A stretch of 53,765 bases of DNA from an uncultured Lachnospiraceae bacterium (GTDB lineage Bacteria > Bacillota > Clostridia > Lachnospirales > Lachnospiraceae). Both the position numbers and the translations under genes were made by a program. Numbering within the stretch: the stretch's first letter is position 1; the number at the start of each line of letters is the position of its first letter. The notes under the pieces are model-generated. The model made no database searches and had not been told where the DNA came from. It worked only from the letters and a program-made list of their open reading frames with translations. This document shows, piece after piece, positions 42,925-51,463 of this stretch. The DNA lies in assembly GCA_910584945.1 (NCBI GenBank), contig CAJUDY010000026.1, positions 1-53,765 on the forward strand, given 5' to 3'.

Positions 42925-43595
42925 CGCCCGATCATCCCCTTGTAGCCCAGTCCCCGCACGGTCTGGATCTGAAAATAGGGAACCTCCCGGAAGCGGTCCC
43001 GAAGCCGGTTGATATGGACGTCCACGGTCCGGATGTCCGTTTCCGAATCGTAGCCCCACAGCTCGTCCATGATCTGCTGACGGGTAAACGTATGATTCGG
43101 AAAGGACAAAAGCTTGTACAGAAGCTGAAATTCCTTCTGAGGCAGGATCTGGGAACGGCCGTCGATGGTCACCGTCAGATTGATATAGTCCAGGCACACA
43201 TGTTCAAACTCCAGTTTCTTTTCGAAGATGATCCTGGAGCGGCGAAGGAGCGCTTCCACCCGGAGCAGAAGTTCGTTGACATCGATGGGCTTGACCATAT
43301 AGTCGTCGATACCCAGCTTAAAGCCCTTAAGCTTGTCCGGAAAAGTGTCCCTGGCGGTGATCACCAGGATCGGGAGCTGGTAGCCGCTTTCCCGCAGCTC
43401 CCGGGTCAGATCATAGCCGTCCATCCGGGGCATCATAAGATCCGTGATGATCAGATCAATGTAAGTCTGATCCAGAAGGGAGAGGGCTTCCTCCCCGTCA
43501 AAGGCGGCAGTTACCTGATAATTATTCTTCATAAGGACTCTGCAGATCAGCTTATTGAGCATCTGGTCGTCTTCTACTACCAAAATATGAAACAT
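42921..43595 (-). CDS. OmpR/PhoB family response regulator
   Basis: The 224-residue regulator has a receiver domain with the acidic pair in VVEDD, phospho-accepting Asp52 in LIITDLMMPRMDG and Lys in YMVKPID, and a winged-helix effector domain (about 130-222; LPQKEFQLLYKLLSFPNHTF and RTVDVHINRLRDRF). The start at 43595 is preceded on this strand by GAGGTG at 43602-43607; a GTG nine nt further upstream overlaps this site. It is the partner of the kinase encoded next to it. Direct repeats of ATTGTGAA in the divergent promoter region are candidate binding sites. Confidence 0.93.
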   Translation of the reverse strand: MFHILVVEDDQMLNKLICRVLMKNNYQVTAAFDGEEALSLLDQTYIDLIITDLMMPRMDGYDLTRELRESGYQLPILVITARDTFPDKLKGFKLGIDDYMVKPIDVNELLLRVEALLRRSRIIFEKKLEFEHVCLDYINLTVTIDGRSQILPQKEFQLLYKLLSFPNHTFTRQQIMDELWGYDSETDIRTVDVHINRLRDRFREVPYFQIQTVRGLGYKGMIGR

Positions 43596-43608
43596 AAAAA
43601 GCACCTCT

Positions 43609-43723
43609 ATTGTGAATTTTCATTTATTTTCTGCTTTTTATCATATATAATGATTGTGAACGGATTGTGAAGTCTCTATAAAAAGATGTAGAATTTATAT
43701 TCTGTTTAAATTGATGTCATAAT
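43609..43723. promoter_or_regulatory. Divergent control region with ATTGTGAA repeats
   Basis: ATTGTGAA occurs at 43609-43616, 43653-43660 and 43664-43671; the last two are direct repeats with an 11-nt period (GATTGTGAAC, then GATTGTGAAG), the spacing expected for tandem binding of OmpR-type regulators. CATAAT at 43718-43723 may be the -10 box for the efflux genes; the -35 is poor, as is usual for activated promoters. Confidence 0.5.
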
Positions 43724-43758
43724 CTGAACAGGACAAAAATGAGGAGGATAATGAGAAA

Positions 43759-45570
43759 ATGGACAGAAAAAGATATATGGCATTGGGTCTTTCAGTGGTC
43801 CTTGGCATGAGCATGACGGCATGCCAGAAGGAAGAAGAACCGGAAGAAGAAGTCGCGGTAGCCGTGGAAGTTGAGAACCCAAGGACCGGCGAGCTGACTG
43901 TAGATACGGCTTACATAGGAACTGTTGCACCTCAGGAGCAGGTGTATGTGATCCCAAAGGCGTCTGGAACCGTGACAGAGACCTTTTTTGAGGTGGGAGA
44001 TCAGGTCCAGGAAGGGGATGTGCTTTTTAAGATCGACGACGAAGCCGCCCAGCTTCAGATGGCGAATGCAAGAGCCGCCTATGATTCCGCCCAGGCGGGG
44101 ATTACAGCCCAGAGCAGCGGCGCCAGAGATCTTCAGAACTATCAGACGGAGGAGCAGATCCGTCAGCTCCGGGAGAGCCTCGATGATACCGACGTCAAGA
44201 TCAATGAACTGGAGGATGACCTGGGAGACTTGAGGGATGCGGGAAGCAAGCTGTCTTCGGCAAAAAAGCAGGCGCAGGAAGGGGCGAACATGGCCGGGAC
44301 CGCGTATTATGCGGCGCAGCTGGAACTGACCCCTCAGATTGAGGCAAAGAAGGCAGAGCTTGCAGAGACCCAGAAGCAGCTTGCCGCAGTTTGGGCTCAG
44401 ATCGACGCGGCCAAAGAAAATGCGGCAGGCAGCAGTACCGAAATTCCCCCTTCAGACGGCAGCGGCAGTACAGAAACAGATGGAGCAGCAGGCGGAGCGA
44501 GTGTTGATACCAGCGCGCTGGAGGCGCAGGCAAAAGAGCTTCAGACAAAAGCAGACGGGCTGGGAACAGAAGTGCAGGCTCTGACGAACCAGCTGGATGG
44601 AGTAAAGGCAAAATTCGACCAGGCCCAGACCGGCGTCAACCAGCTCCAGACCCAGATCGACTCCATCAACGCCGCCAAGACCCAGATCAAAACCGGCATC
44701 GATTCTGCGGAAGACGGAAGAGATACGATCAATGACAATCTTGCCATGGCGGAGCAGGCCTACGCCATCACTCAGAACGAGATCTATCCGGAGACAGACG
44801 CCGTGAGCGCGGCCCAGCTTCAGCAGGCATCCATCGGCATTGACTCTGCCAAGATGCAGCTTGACTTCTGCACGGTCACCTCCCCCATCAGCGGGATTGT
44901 GGAGTCCGTCAGTGTGGAGAAGAACGGAATGGCGGCGGCCGGCAACCCGGCGTACATCATTTCCAATAAAGAGTCCATGACCGTTACCTTCCATGTGGCG
45001 GAGAAGGCAAAGAATGCCCTCACCGTCGGCGAGCATGTCCGGGTGGAGCGGGACGGGACCGATTACGACGGCGTCATCACCGAGATCGGGACGATGACGA
45101 ATCCTCAGACGAAGCTCTTCCAGGTAAAAGCCACGGTGGCAGGAGCGGGAGCTTCTCTGCCCAACGGAGTGTCTGTAAAGGTATATGCAACAACCGAAAA
45201 GGATTCCGGGAAGCTGATCCTTCCCTATGATTCCATCTACTTCTCCGCGGGAGACGCTTATGTATACTGCGTGGAAGACGGAAAGATTGTAAAAACGGAT
45301 GTGACCGTAGGGCTTATGAGCGATACGGAAGCGGTGATCGAAGAAGGCGTAACAGCGGACAGTCAGGTCATCAGCAACTGGTCGTCCAAGCTGAGAAACG
45401 GAGTGGAGGCCAATGTGGTGTCCGTGAACGGAGAGCCGGCTGCGGATGCCGCGTCGCCGGAGGAAGAGGCAGAGGAGCCGACCGACGGGCCGGAAGAGAC
45501 CGGCAGCGATGCAGAGGAGCCGTTAGAAGCGCCTGACGACGATACAGAGACGACAGGGGAGGCAGAATAG
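43759..45570 (+). CDS. RND efflux adaptor (HlyD/MFP family) lipoprotein
   Basis: Membrane-fusion-type subunit of 603 residues. A signal peptide ends in the lipobox SMTAC with Cys22, so it is anchored to the outer face of the membrane. A barrel-sandwich half (EQVYVIPKASGTVTETFFEV, about 57-76) is followed by an unusually long coiled-coil region (about 95-350, with a Ser/Gly/Thr-rich insert around 225-250), the second barrel half (FCTVTSPISGIVESVSVEKN near 371), a beta-barrel domain and an acidic, Pro/Glu-rich C-terminal tail. GAGGAGGA precedes the ATG. It precedes the pump gene by 1 nt. Confidence 0.9.
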   Translation: MDRKRYMALGLSVVLGMSMTACQKEEEPEEEVAVAVEVENPRTGELTVDTAYIGTVAPQEQVYVIPKASGTVTETFFEVGDQVQEGDVLFKIDDEAAQLQMANARAAYDSAQAGITAQSSGARDLQNYQTEEQIRQLRESLDDTDVKINELEDDLGDLRDAGSKLSSAKKQAQEGANMAGTAYYAAQLELTPQIEAKKAELAETQKQLAAVWAQIDAAKENAAGSSTEIPPSDGSGSTETDGAAGGASVDTSALEAQAKELQTKADGLGTEVQALTNQLDGVKAKFDQAQTGVNQLQTQIDSINAAKTQIKTGIDSAEDGRDTINDNLAMAEQAYAITQNEIYPETDAVSAAQLQQASIGIDSAKMQLDFCTVTSPISGIVESVSVEKNGMAAAGNPAYIISNKESMTVTFHVAEKAKNALTVGEHVRVERDGTDYDGVITEIGTMTNPQTKLFQVKATVAGAGASLPNGVSVKVYATTEKDSGKLILPYDSIYFSAGDAYVYCVEDGKIVKTDVTVGLMSDTEAVIEEGVTADSQVISNWSSKLRNGVEANVVSVNGEPAADAASPEEEAEEPTDGPEETGSDAEEPLEAPDDDTETTGEAE

Positions 45571-45571
45571 T

Positions 45572-48500
45572 ATGGGTTTAACGAGACTGTCGTTAAAAAG
45601 ACCGGTTTCCACGCTGCTTCTGGTCCTGGCGCTGGTGGTCTTTGGATTTTCTTCTTTGACCACCCTTCGCCTGGAACTGATGCCGGATATGGATATGCCG
45701 ATTATGATGGTGATGACCATCTATCCGGGAGCGGACCCGGAGTCCGTGGAGGCGCTGGTCAGCAGTGAGATCGAGGGCCAGGTGGCGAGCTTAAGCGGCG
45801 TGGATTCGGTCATGTCCTACTCTCAGGAAAATATGTCCATGGTCCTCTTGCAGTATGATTACAGCGTGGATACCAATGACGCCTATCTGGATCTGCGGGC
45901 GGCCCTTGATATCACGGCCTCTTCCCTGCCGGAAGACTGTCAGGAGCCTATGGTCATCCAGATGGATATCAACGCCATGCCGAGCATTATGTATTCCGTC
46001 AGCACTACCGACGGAAGCGACGCCTACTCTCTGGTCAACGACACGATTGTGCCGGAGCTGGAGGCGGTCAGCACGGTGGCCAGCGTGGATGTGACCGGAG
46101 GACGGGAGCATTACATTCGGGTGCTGTTAGATGAGGAAGCGCTGAACCAGTACGGACTCAGCATGAGCCAGGTGGCACAGTCCATCGGCGCCACCGACTT
46201 TACGATCCCCTTAGGCTCCCTGGAACAGGGCAGCCAGTCCATCAGCGCCATCAGTACCTCTGAAAATCAGACGGTGGAAGAATTAAAGCGGATTCCCCTG
46301 TTCACAGGAGTGGGGAGCCTGATTCAGCTTTCGGATGTGGCGGAAGTAAGCTGGTCCCAGAAGGAGCAGGACAGCATCAGCCGGTTTAACGGGGAGGATA
46401 CCATCAGCGTATCGGTGACCAAGAATCAGACGGCCAGCACCATCGGCATGGTCAATGACGTAAAGCGGGTCATGAACCAGATGCAGGAGGAGAATGAGAA
46501 TCTGATGATGGATATCTCCATGGATATGTCCGACCAGATTAAAGAGGCGGTAGGCTCCGTGGCCAGCACCCTGGTGATGGGCGTCGTTCTCTCCATGATC
46601 ATTCTCTTCCTCTTCTTTGGAGACTGGAAGGCCAGCCTGATCGTGGGAAGCGCCATGCCCATCTCCCTGCTGGTGACGATCATTGTCATGGCGGTGGCAG
46701 GTTTCTCTTTGAATATGATCACGCTGGGAGCGCTGGTCATCGCCATCGGTATGATGGTGGACAGTTCCATCGTGGTACTGGAGAGCTGTTTTCGGTCCAA
46801 GGACCGGATGCCGGACTTCAAAGAGGCGGCTTTGCAGGGTGCCCGGGGCGTGGTGGGTTCCATCATCGCGTCCACCATCACGACGGTGGTCGTGTATCTG
46901 CCCCTCTGTATTCAGGAGGGCTTAAGCGGACAGATTTTCGGACAGCTTGGCTATACCATCATCTTCGCCATGCTGGCGTCGCTGGTGTCGGCCATGACGC
47001 TGGTGCCTCTGTTCTTCCAGTTGTTTAAACCGAAGGAAAAGAAAGAGCTTAAGATCAACAATTTTCTGGACTGGATGCGGAATGGATATGACGGGATGGA
47101 ACGAATGCTGCTTCACCGAAAGAAGCGGTGCGTGCTTTTTGCGGTTGTGCTTCTGGTGCTGTCCTTTGTGCTGGCGTCCTATATGGAGACGGAACTGATG
47201 CCTTCCATGGATGAGGGTATGGTCAGTATCAGCGCTACTTTCCGCTCCGGTACCAAAGTATCGGAAGTCGATGAGAGGATGCAGCGTCTGGAAGAGATGG
47301 TCGCTTCTCATGAAGATGTGGAGAACTACACGCTGACCGCGCAGAAAGGTTCCGCTTCCATTTCGGTGAATCTGAAAGAGGATCGGAAAATGTCCAGTCA
47401 GGAAGTGGCGGATCAGTGGATTGAGGATACCAAAGACATCGTGGATATCCAGCTGGAGATCGAGGTGAGCAGCCAGATGTCTGCCATGATGTCTACGGGA
47501 GCCAGCGCGTCCGTGACACTGGAATCCACGGATCTTGATGACATCAAAGAGGCCGCTTCCATCATGCAGGAGGCTGCCTGGACGGTTCCGAATGTGCTGA
47601 ATGTGTCGAACAGCGCCGGGGAGACGTCCACCCAGATCCGGGTGGTGGTGGACCCTCTGGAGGCCATGGGCCACGGGATGGCGCCTGCCCAGGTGGCGGG
47701 AGCCATGTACAGCATGATCAGCGGAACCGAAGCCATGACCGTCACTTCCAACGGAGACGAATACAGCGTCTTTTTGGAATTCCCGGAAGGAACCTACGAC
47801 GATGCGAGCAAGCTTCTTGGCGCCTCCATATCCGGGATTCCTCTGTCGGAGCTTGCGACTTTAACCTATACGGATTCCCAGCAGACCGTTATGAAGACCG
47901 ACGGAAAGTATACGCTGACGGTCAATGTCACCTGTCTTTCCGATGACATGAGCGAGATACAGGACCGTCTGGATGAACTGGCAGAGGAAGCGGATTTTCC
48001 CAATACCGTGGAGATTGCCCAGAACAGTATGGATGAGATGATGATCGAGTCCTTTACGGCTCTCGGGAAAGCCATCGCGGCGGCGATCTTCCTGGTATTC
48101 CTTGTGATGGCCATGCAGTTCGAGTCTCCGAAATACTCGCTGATGGTTATGCTCAGCATCCCCTTCAGCCTGATCGGTTCCCTGGGGCTTTTGTTCCTCA
48201 CTGGAGAGGCCATCAGTATGACCTCCCTGATGGGTATTCTGATGCTGGTAGGTATCGTGGTGAACAACGGCATTCTCTATGTGGACGGAGTCAATGAGCT
48301 GCGCAAGCGGATGCCCATTGAGGATGCCCTTGTAAGAAGCGGACAGACCAGGCTTCGTCCGATCCTGATGACCACTCTGACCACCGTGATCTCCATGATT
48401 CCCATGGCTATGGGGCTTGGAAGCGGTACGGAGATGATGTCCGGAATGGCGATTATCATCATCGGCGGCCTTGTGGCCTCCACCCTTCTGATTCTGATTC

Positions 48501-48619
48501 TGATGCCGGTATTCTATCTGCTGGTGTACGGAAGAAGCAAAAAGGAGCGCAGAGAACGCCGTCAGAAATTTTACTTCTGGAGAAAAACGAAGAAGGAGGA
48601 TGATCCTTTTACTTTATAA
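45572..48619 (+). CDS. RND efflux pump (AcrB/SwrC-like)
   Basis: Proton-driven resistance-nodulation-division transporter of 1015 residues. It begins LTRLSLKRPVSTLLLVLALV (membrane helix 1), with a large extracellular loop (about 40-335), helices 2-6 including GALVIAIGMMVDSSIVVLES near 385, which carries the expected proton-relay aspartate, a second large loop (about 540-830) and helices 8-12 (GILMLVGIVVNNGILYVDGV near 887). The two-fold repeat is complete. With the adaptor it should export lipophilic compounds, as SwrC does surfactin. The divergent two-component system probably controls it. Start follows the adaptor stop with GGGGAGGCAG upstream. Confidence 0.93.
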   Translation: MGLTRLSLKRPVSTLLLVLALVVFGFSSLTTLRLELMPDMDMPIMMVMTIYPGADPESVEALVSSEIEGQVASLSGVDSVMSYSQENMSMVLLQYDYSVDTNDAYLDLRAALDITASSLPEDCQEPMVIQMDINAMPSIMYSVSTTDGSDAYSLVNDTIVPELEAVSTVASVDVTGGREHYIRVLLDEEALNQYGLSMSQVAQSIGATDFTIPLGSLEQGSQSISAISTSENQTVEELKRIPLFTGVGSLIQLSDVAEVSWSQKEQDSISRFNGEDTISVSVTKNQTASTIGMVNDVKRVMNQMQEENENLMMDISMDMSDQIKEAVGSVASTLVMGVVLSMIILFLFFGDWKASLIVGSAMPISLLVTIIVMAVAGFSLNMITLGALVIAIGMMVDSSIVVLESCFRSKDRMPDFKEAALQGARGVVGSIIASTITTVVVYLPLCIQEGLSGQIFGQLGYTIIFAMLASLVSAMTLVPLFFQLFKPKEKKELKINNFLDWMRNGYDGMERMLLHRKKRCVLFAVVLLVLSFVLASYMETELMPSMDEGMVSISATFRSGTKVSEVDERMQRLEEMVASHEDVENYTLTAQKGSASISVNLKEDRKMSSQEVADQWIEDTKDIVDIQLEIEVSSQMSAMMSTGASASVTLESTDLDDIKEAASIMQEAAWTVPNVLNVSNSAGETSTQIRVVVDPLEAMGHGMAPAQVAGAMYSMISGTEAMTVTSNGDEYSVFLEFPEGTYDDASKLLGASISGIPLSELATLTYTDSQQTVMKTDGKYTLTVNVTCLSDDMSEIQDRLDELAEEADFPNTVEIAQNSMDEMMIESFTALGKAIAAAIFLVFLVMAMQFESPKYSLMVMLSIPFSLIGSLGLLFLTGEAISMTSLMGILMLVGIVVNNGILYVDGVNELRKRMPIEDALVRSGQTRLRPILMTTLTTVISMIPMAMGLGSGTEMMSGMAIIIIGGLVASTLLILILMPVFYLLVYGRSKKERRERRQKFYFWRKTKKEDDPFTL

Positions 48620-48640
48620 AGGCGTAATTGTAGATATTAT

Positions 48641-48673
48641 ACAAAATGGCTGTCGAGAAGACAGCCATTTTGT
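48641..48673. terminator. Terminator between the RND pump gene and spo0A
   Basis: ACAAAATGGCTGTC (48641-48654) and GACAGCCATTTTGT (48660-48673) form a perfect 14-bp stem with a 5-nt loop. The stem's own A/T ends supply T-rich sequence on both strands, so it can act in both directions. Confidence 0.75.
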
Positions 48674-48677
48674 AATA

Positions 48678-48690
48678 TTTTGTCGAAAAA
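48678..48690. promoter_or_regulatory. Spo0A box upstream of spo0A
   Basis: TTTTGTCGAAAAA matches the Spo0A-binding consensus (TTGTCGAA core) exactly. It lies 27 nt before the -35 box of spo0A, suggesting autoregulation. Confidence 0.7.
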
Positions 48691-48716
48691 ACGGATTTCT
48701 TGACGATAGTATTTGC

Positions 48717-48745
48717 TTGTAAGCCTCTGCCATTTTTCCTATAAT
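48717..48745 (+). promoter_or_regulatory. SigA-type promoter of spo0A
   Basis: TTGTAA at 48717-48722 and TATAAT at 48740-48745 with a 17-nt spacer. TTGACG at 48700-48705 is another possible -35 but is too far away. No clear SigH promoter was found. Confidence 0.6.
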
Positions 48746-48824
48746 TCTTACTGTGAATGCTGATAACTTTTGTATGAAGCTGTAGAAAGGAGACAGATAA
48801 CATGGGAATGAAGGAGGATACTGC

Positions 48825-49625
48825 ATGAGCAAATGGAGCGTCGGGATTGCGGATGATAACGAAAGAATGGTAGAAATTCTGGATGAGATCTTACGTCGTG
48901 ATGAAGAACTCCAGATTGTGGGAGTTGCCAGGAATGGGGAAGAAGCGTGTCAGATGATCAAAGACAAAGAACCAGATATTGTACTTTTGGACATTATCAT
49001 GCCGAAACTGGACGGACTTACGGTGATGGAGCGCATCGGACAGGATACGCAGATTCAGAAGAAACCGGAATTCGTCGTGATCTCCGCGATCGGTCAGGAA
49101 AGAATTACAGAAGACGCTTTTCTACTGGGTGCCAGTTATTACATCATGAAGCCATTTGATCATGACATGCTTTTAAATCGCATTCAGAATCTGAAAACTG
49201 ACAGGCAGAAGAAACGGGCGGAGATCCGCAGAGTTGCGCCTTATGAGACCAAGATGGCCTATATTGAGCGTAATCTGGAAACGGACGTAACCAATATGAT
49301 CCATGAGATCGGCGTACCTGCTCACATTAAAGGCTATCAGTATCTGAGAGATGCGATTATGATGGCGGTGGAAGATATGAACATGCTGAACTCCATTACG
49401 AAAATCCTCTATCCAACCATAGCCAAGAACCATCAGACCACGCCCAGCAGAGTGGAAAGGGCAATCCGGCATGCCATCGAGGTTGCCTGGAGTCGGGGAA
49501 AGATGGATACCATCGATGAGCTTTTTGGCTACACGGTCAGCGTCGGAAAAGGAAAGCCGACGAATTCCGAATTTATCGCGCTGATCGCGGACAAAATTCG
49601 TCTGGACTATAAAAAGCACGCATAA
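48825..49625 (+). CDS. spo0A: Sporulation master regulator Spo0A
   Basis: Response regulator that starts sporulation when phosphorylated. The 266-residue protein has a receiver domain with Asp10/Asp11 (GIADDNE) and phospho-accepting Asp56 (IVLLDIIMPKLDG), a short linker and the Spo0A-specific effector domain (about 150-266). That domain holds the HTH and recognition helix, including TTPSRVERAIRHAIEVAWSR and the terminal GKPTNSEFIALIADKIRL, so both domains are intact. GAAGGAGGA precedes the ATG. In most spore formers it follows spoIVB directly; here it is 36.8 kb away but keeps a promoter and a Spo0A box. Confidence 0.97.
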   Translation: MSKWSVGIADDNERMVEILDEILRRDEELQIVGVARNGEEACQMIKDKEPDIVLLDIIMPKLDGLTVMERIGQDTQIQKKPEFVVISAIGQERITEDAFLLGASYYIMKPFDHDMLLNRIQNLKTDRQKKRAEIRRVAPYETKMAYIERNLETDVTNMIHEIGVPAHIKGYQYLRDAIMMAVEDMNMLNSITKILYPTIAKNHQTTPSRVERAIRHAIEVAWSRGKMDTIDELFGYTVSVGKGKPTNSEFIALIADKIRLDYKKHA

Positions 49626-49639
49626 TTTATGAAAACTTC

Positions 49640-49668
49640 TTTTCATGCCCCACGGTTTGCGGTATAAT
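49640..49668 (+). promoter_or_regulatory. Promoter of glgA
   Basis: TTTTCA at 49640-49645 and TATAAT at 49663-49668 with a 17-nt spacer. Confidence 0.6.
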
Positions 49669-49705
49669 AAATATATCTTTATATTACATAAGCCGGAGGG
49701 GAAGC

Positions 49706-51151
49706 ATGAAGAAGAGGGTTTTGTTTATTGCATCGGAGTGCGTGCCGTTTATCAAGACGGGAGGCCTTGCAGATGTTGTGGGTTCTTTGCCGAAGTATTT
49801 CGACCAGGAAAAGTATGAGGTGCGGGTGATTCTTCCCAACTACCTGTGTATCGCTCCTGGGTGGAAAGAAAAGATGAATTTTGTTACGAATTTCTATATG
49901 GATATGGCATGGAGAAGTCAATACGTGGGAATTCTTGAGATGGAGTACGAGGGAATCCAGTATTACTTTATCGACAATGAATATTATTTTGCCGGAGACA
50001 AACCCTATGGCTATATTCACGAGGATGTGGAGAAATTTGCCTTTTTCTCAAAAGCAGCGCTGTCGATTCTGCCGGTGGTAGAATTTAAGCCGGACATCAT
50101 ACACTGTCACGACTGGCAGACCGGACTGGTTCCGGTATTTTTAAAGGACAGCTTTCATGAGGGTGAGTTTTATGCCAATACGAAATCCGTCATGACCATT
50201 CATAACCTGAAGTTTCAGGGAATCTGGAATATCCCGGCGATACAGGATGCAACCGGTCTTGACATGTCTTATTTTACAGCAGATAAATTGGAAGCATTTG
50301 GGGACGCCAATTATCTGAAAGGAGGGATCGTTTATTCGGATTACGTGACGACCGTAAGCCGCACCTATGCGGAAGAGATTAAGAGTCCGTATTTTGGGGA
50401 ACATTTGGATGGGCTTATGCGCGCGCGTTCCGGCAGTCTTTTCGGGATTGTGAACGGACTGGATTATCAGGAGTGGAATCCTGCGTCCGATGCACTGATC
50501 AGTAAGAATTATACGGAGAAGACATTCCGGACAGATAAGGTGAAGAACAAGCTGGAGCTGCAGAAGGAGCTTGGGCTTGAGGTGAACAGGAAGACGATGC
50601 TGATTGGCATCATATCCAGGCTGACGGATCAAAAGGGCTTTGACCTGATTGATTGTGTGATGGACGAACTGTGTCAGGATAACATCCAGATCGTCGTGCT
50701 TGGAACCGGGGAGGAGCGTTACGAGAATATGTTCCGGCATTTTGCATGGAAATATGGCGGTAAAGTAGTGGCATGTATCTATTATTCCAATGAGTTATCT
50801 CATAAGATCTATGCTGCCTGCGATGCATTTTTGATGCCGTCACAGTTTGAACCCTGCGGACTCAGTCAGCTTATGAGTCTTCGCTACGGTACTTTGCCCA
50901 TCGTCCGCGAGACGGGAGGCTTAAAGGATACCGTGGAACCTTACAATGAATTCGAAGAGACAGGCACGGGCTTCGGATTTACGAATTATAATGCACATGA
51001 GATGCTCTCAGCAATTCGTTATGCGGAGTCGGTCTATTACGATAAAAAACGTTCCTGGAACAAGATGGTGGAGCGTGCGATGGCCGCGGATTTTTCCTGG
51101 AAAAATTCGGCAAAGCAGTATGAAGCACTGTATGACAAGATGACCGATTAA
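49706..51151 (+). CDS. glgA: Glycogen synthase (ADP-glucose type)
   Basis: GT5 glycosyltransferase that elongates glycogen from ADP-glucose. The 481-residue chain opens with KRVLFIASECVPFIKTGGLA, in which KTGGL (17-21) binds ADP-glucose, followed by DVVGSLPKYF. Domain 2 holds GIISRLTDQKGFDLI near 299 and the nucleotide/glucose-binding PSQFEPCGLSQLMSLRYGTL near 381-400. GGAGGGGAAG precedes the ATG. The branching enzyme gene glgB is 11 kb upstream; glgC, glgD and glgP are not in the window, so the glycogen genes are scattered. It has its own promoter. Confidence 0.95.
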   Translation: MKKRVLFIASECVPFIKTGGLADVVGSLPKYFDQEKYEVRVILPNYLCIAPGWKEKMNFVTNFYMDMAWRSQYVGILEMEYEGIQYYFIDNEYYFAGDKPYGYIHEDVEKFAFFSKAALSILPVVEFKPDIIHCHDWQTGLVPVFLKDSFHEGEFYANTKSVMTIHNLKFQGIWNIPAIQDATGLDMSYFTADKLEAFGDANYLKGGIVYSDYVTTVSRTYAEEIKSPYFGEHLDGLMRARSGSLFGIVNGLDYQEWNPASDALISKNYTEKTFRTDKVKNKLELQKELGLEVNRKTMLIGIISRLTDQKGFDLIDCVMDELCQDNIQIVVLGTGEERYENMFRHFAWKYGGKVVACIYYSNELSHKIYAACDAFLMPSQFEPCGLSQLMSLRYGTLPIVRETGGLKDTVEPYNEFEETGTGFGFTNYNAHEMLSAIRYAESVYYDKKRSWNKMVERAMAADFSWKNSAKQYEALYDKMTD

Positions 51152-51160
51152 AAAGATACG

Positions 51161-51202
51161 GCGCAGGTCGAAGCGCTTGCTGCGAAGACCGTAAGAACAT
51201 GA
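51161..51202 (+). repeat. 42-nt dispersed hairpin repeat, copy 2
   Basis: Second copy of the repeat at 26588-26629. The stem pair GGTC/GACC replaces GGCC/GGCC of copy 1. It begins 9 nt after the glgA stop codon; there is no U-tract, so it is not a plain terminator. Confidence 0.7.
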
Positions 51203-51230
51203 ATAATTCCTCTTTATTTTCACATACTAA
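51202..51230 (+). promoter_or_regulatory. Possible sporulation (SigE/SigK-like) promoter
   Basis: AATAATT at 51202-51208 and CATACTAA at 51223-51230, 14 nt apart, resemble the mother-cell sigma factor pattern (ATA-rich -35, CATA -10). It precedes the CotF-like pair, which fits. The CATACT is also one arm of a small hairpin (CATACT/AGTATG, 51223-51243). Confidence 0.35.
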
Positions 51231-51264
51231 GCTTGCAAGTATGAAAAATAAGGAGGAATTTTTT

Positions 51265-51450
51265 ATGTCAGAATTATCAGAACTGGATGTTCAGAACCTT
51301 CGTCACCTGATTGGCGGAAGCGAGACCTGCCACGCGAAGTTCAGCGCTTACGCGGCCAAGGCGAGCGACAGCCAGGTGAAGCAGTACTTTGAGCAGGCGG
51401 CGCAGTCCGCGAAAGAAAATAAGCAGCAGCTTATGGGATTTCTGAAATAG
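51265..51450 (+). CDS. Small helical coat-associated protein
   Basis: A 61-residue, mostly helical protein (MSELSELDVQNLRHLIGGSE at the start). It resembles the short proteins encoded before CotF-type genes in Clostridia, with a ferritin-like helical hairpin pattern and a conserved-looking LRHLIGGSETCHAKF segment. No cofactor-binding set is complete. AGGAGGAA precedes the ATG at 51265; a longer in-frame start at 51199 lies in the promoter region. It is followed after 13 nt by the CotF-like gene. A spore-coat role is inferred from this pairing. Confidence 0.65.
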   Translation: MSELSELDVQNLRHLIGGSETCHAKFSAYAAKASDSQVKQYFEQAAQSAKENKQQLMGFLK

Positions 51451-51463
51451 GAGGGCATTGAAA

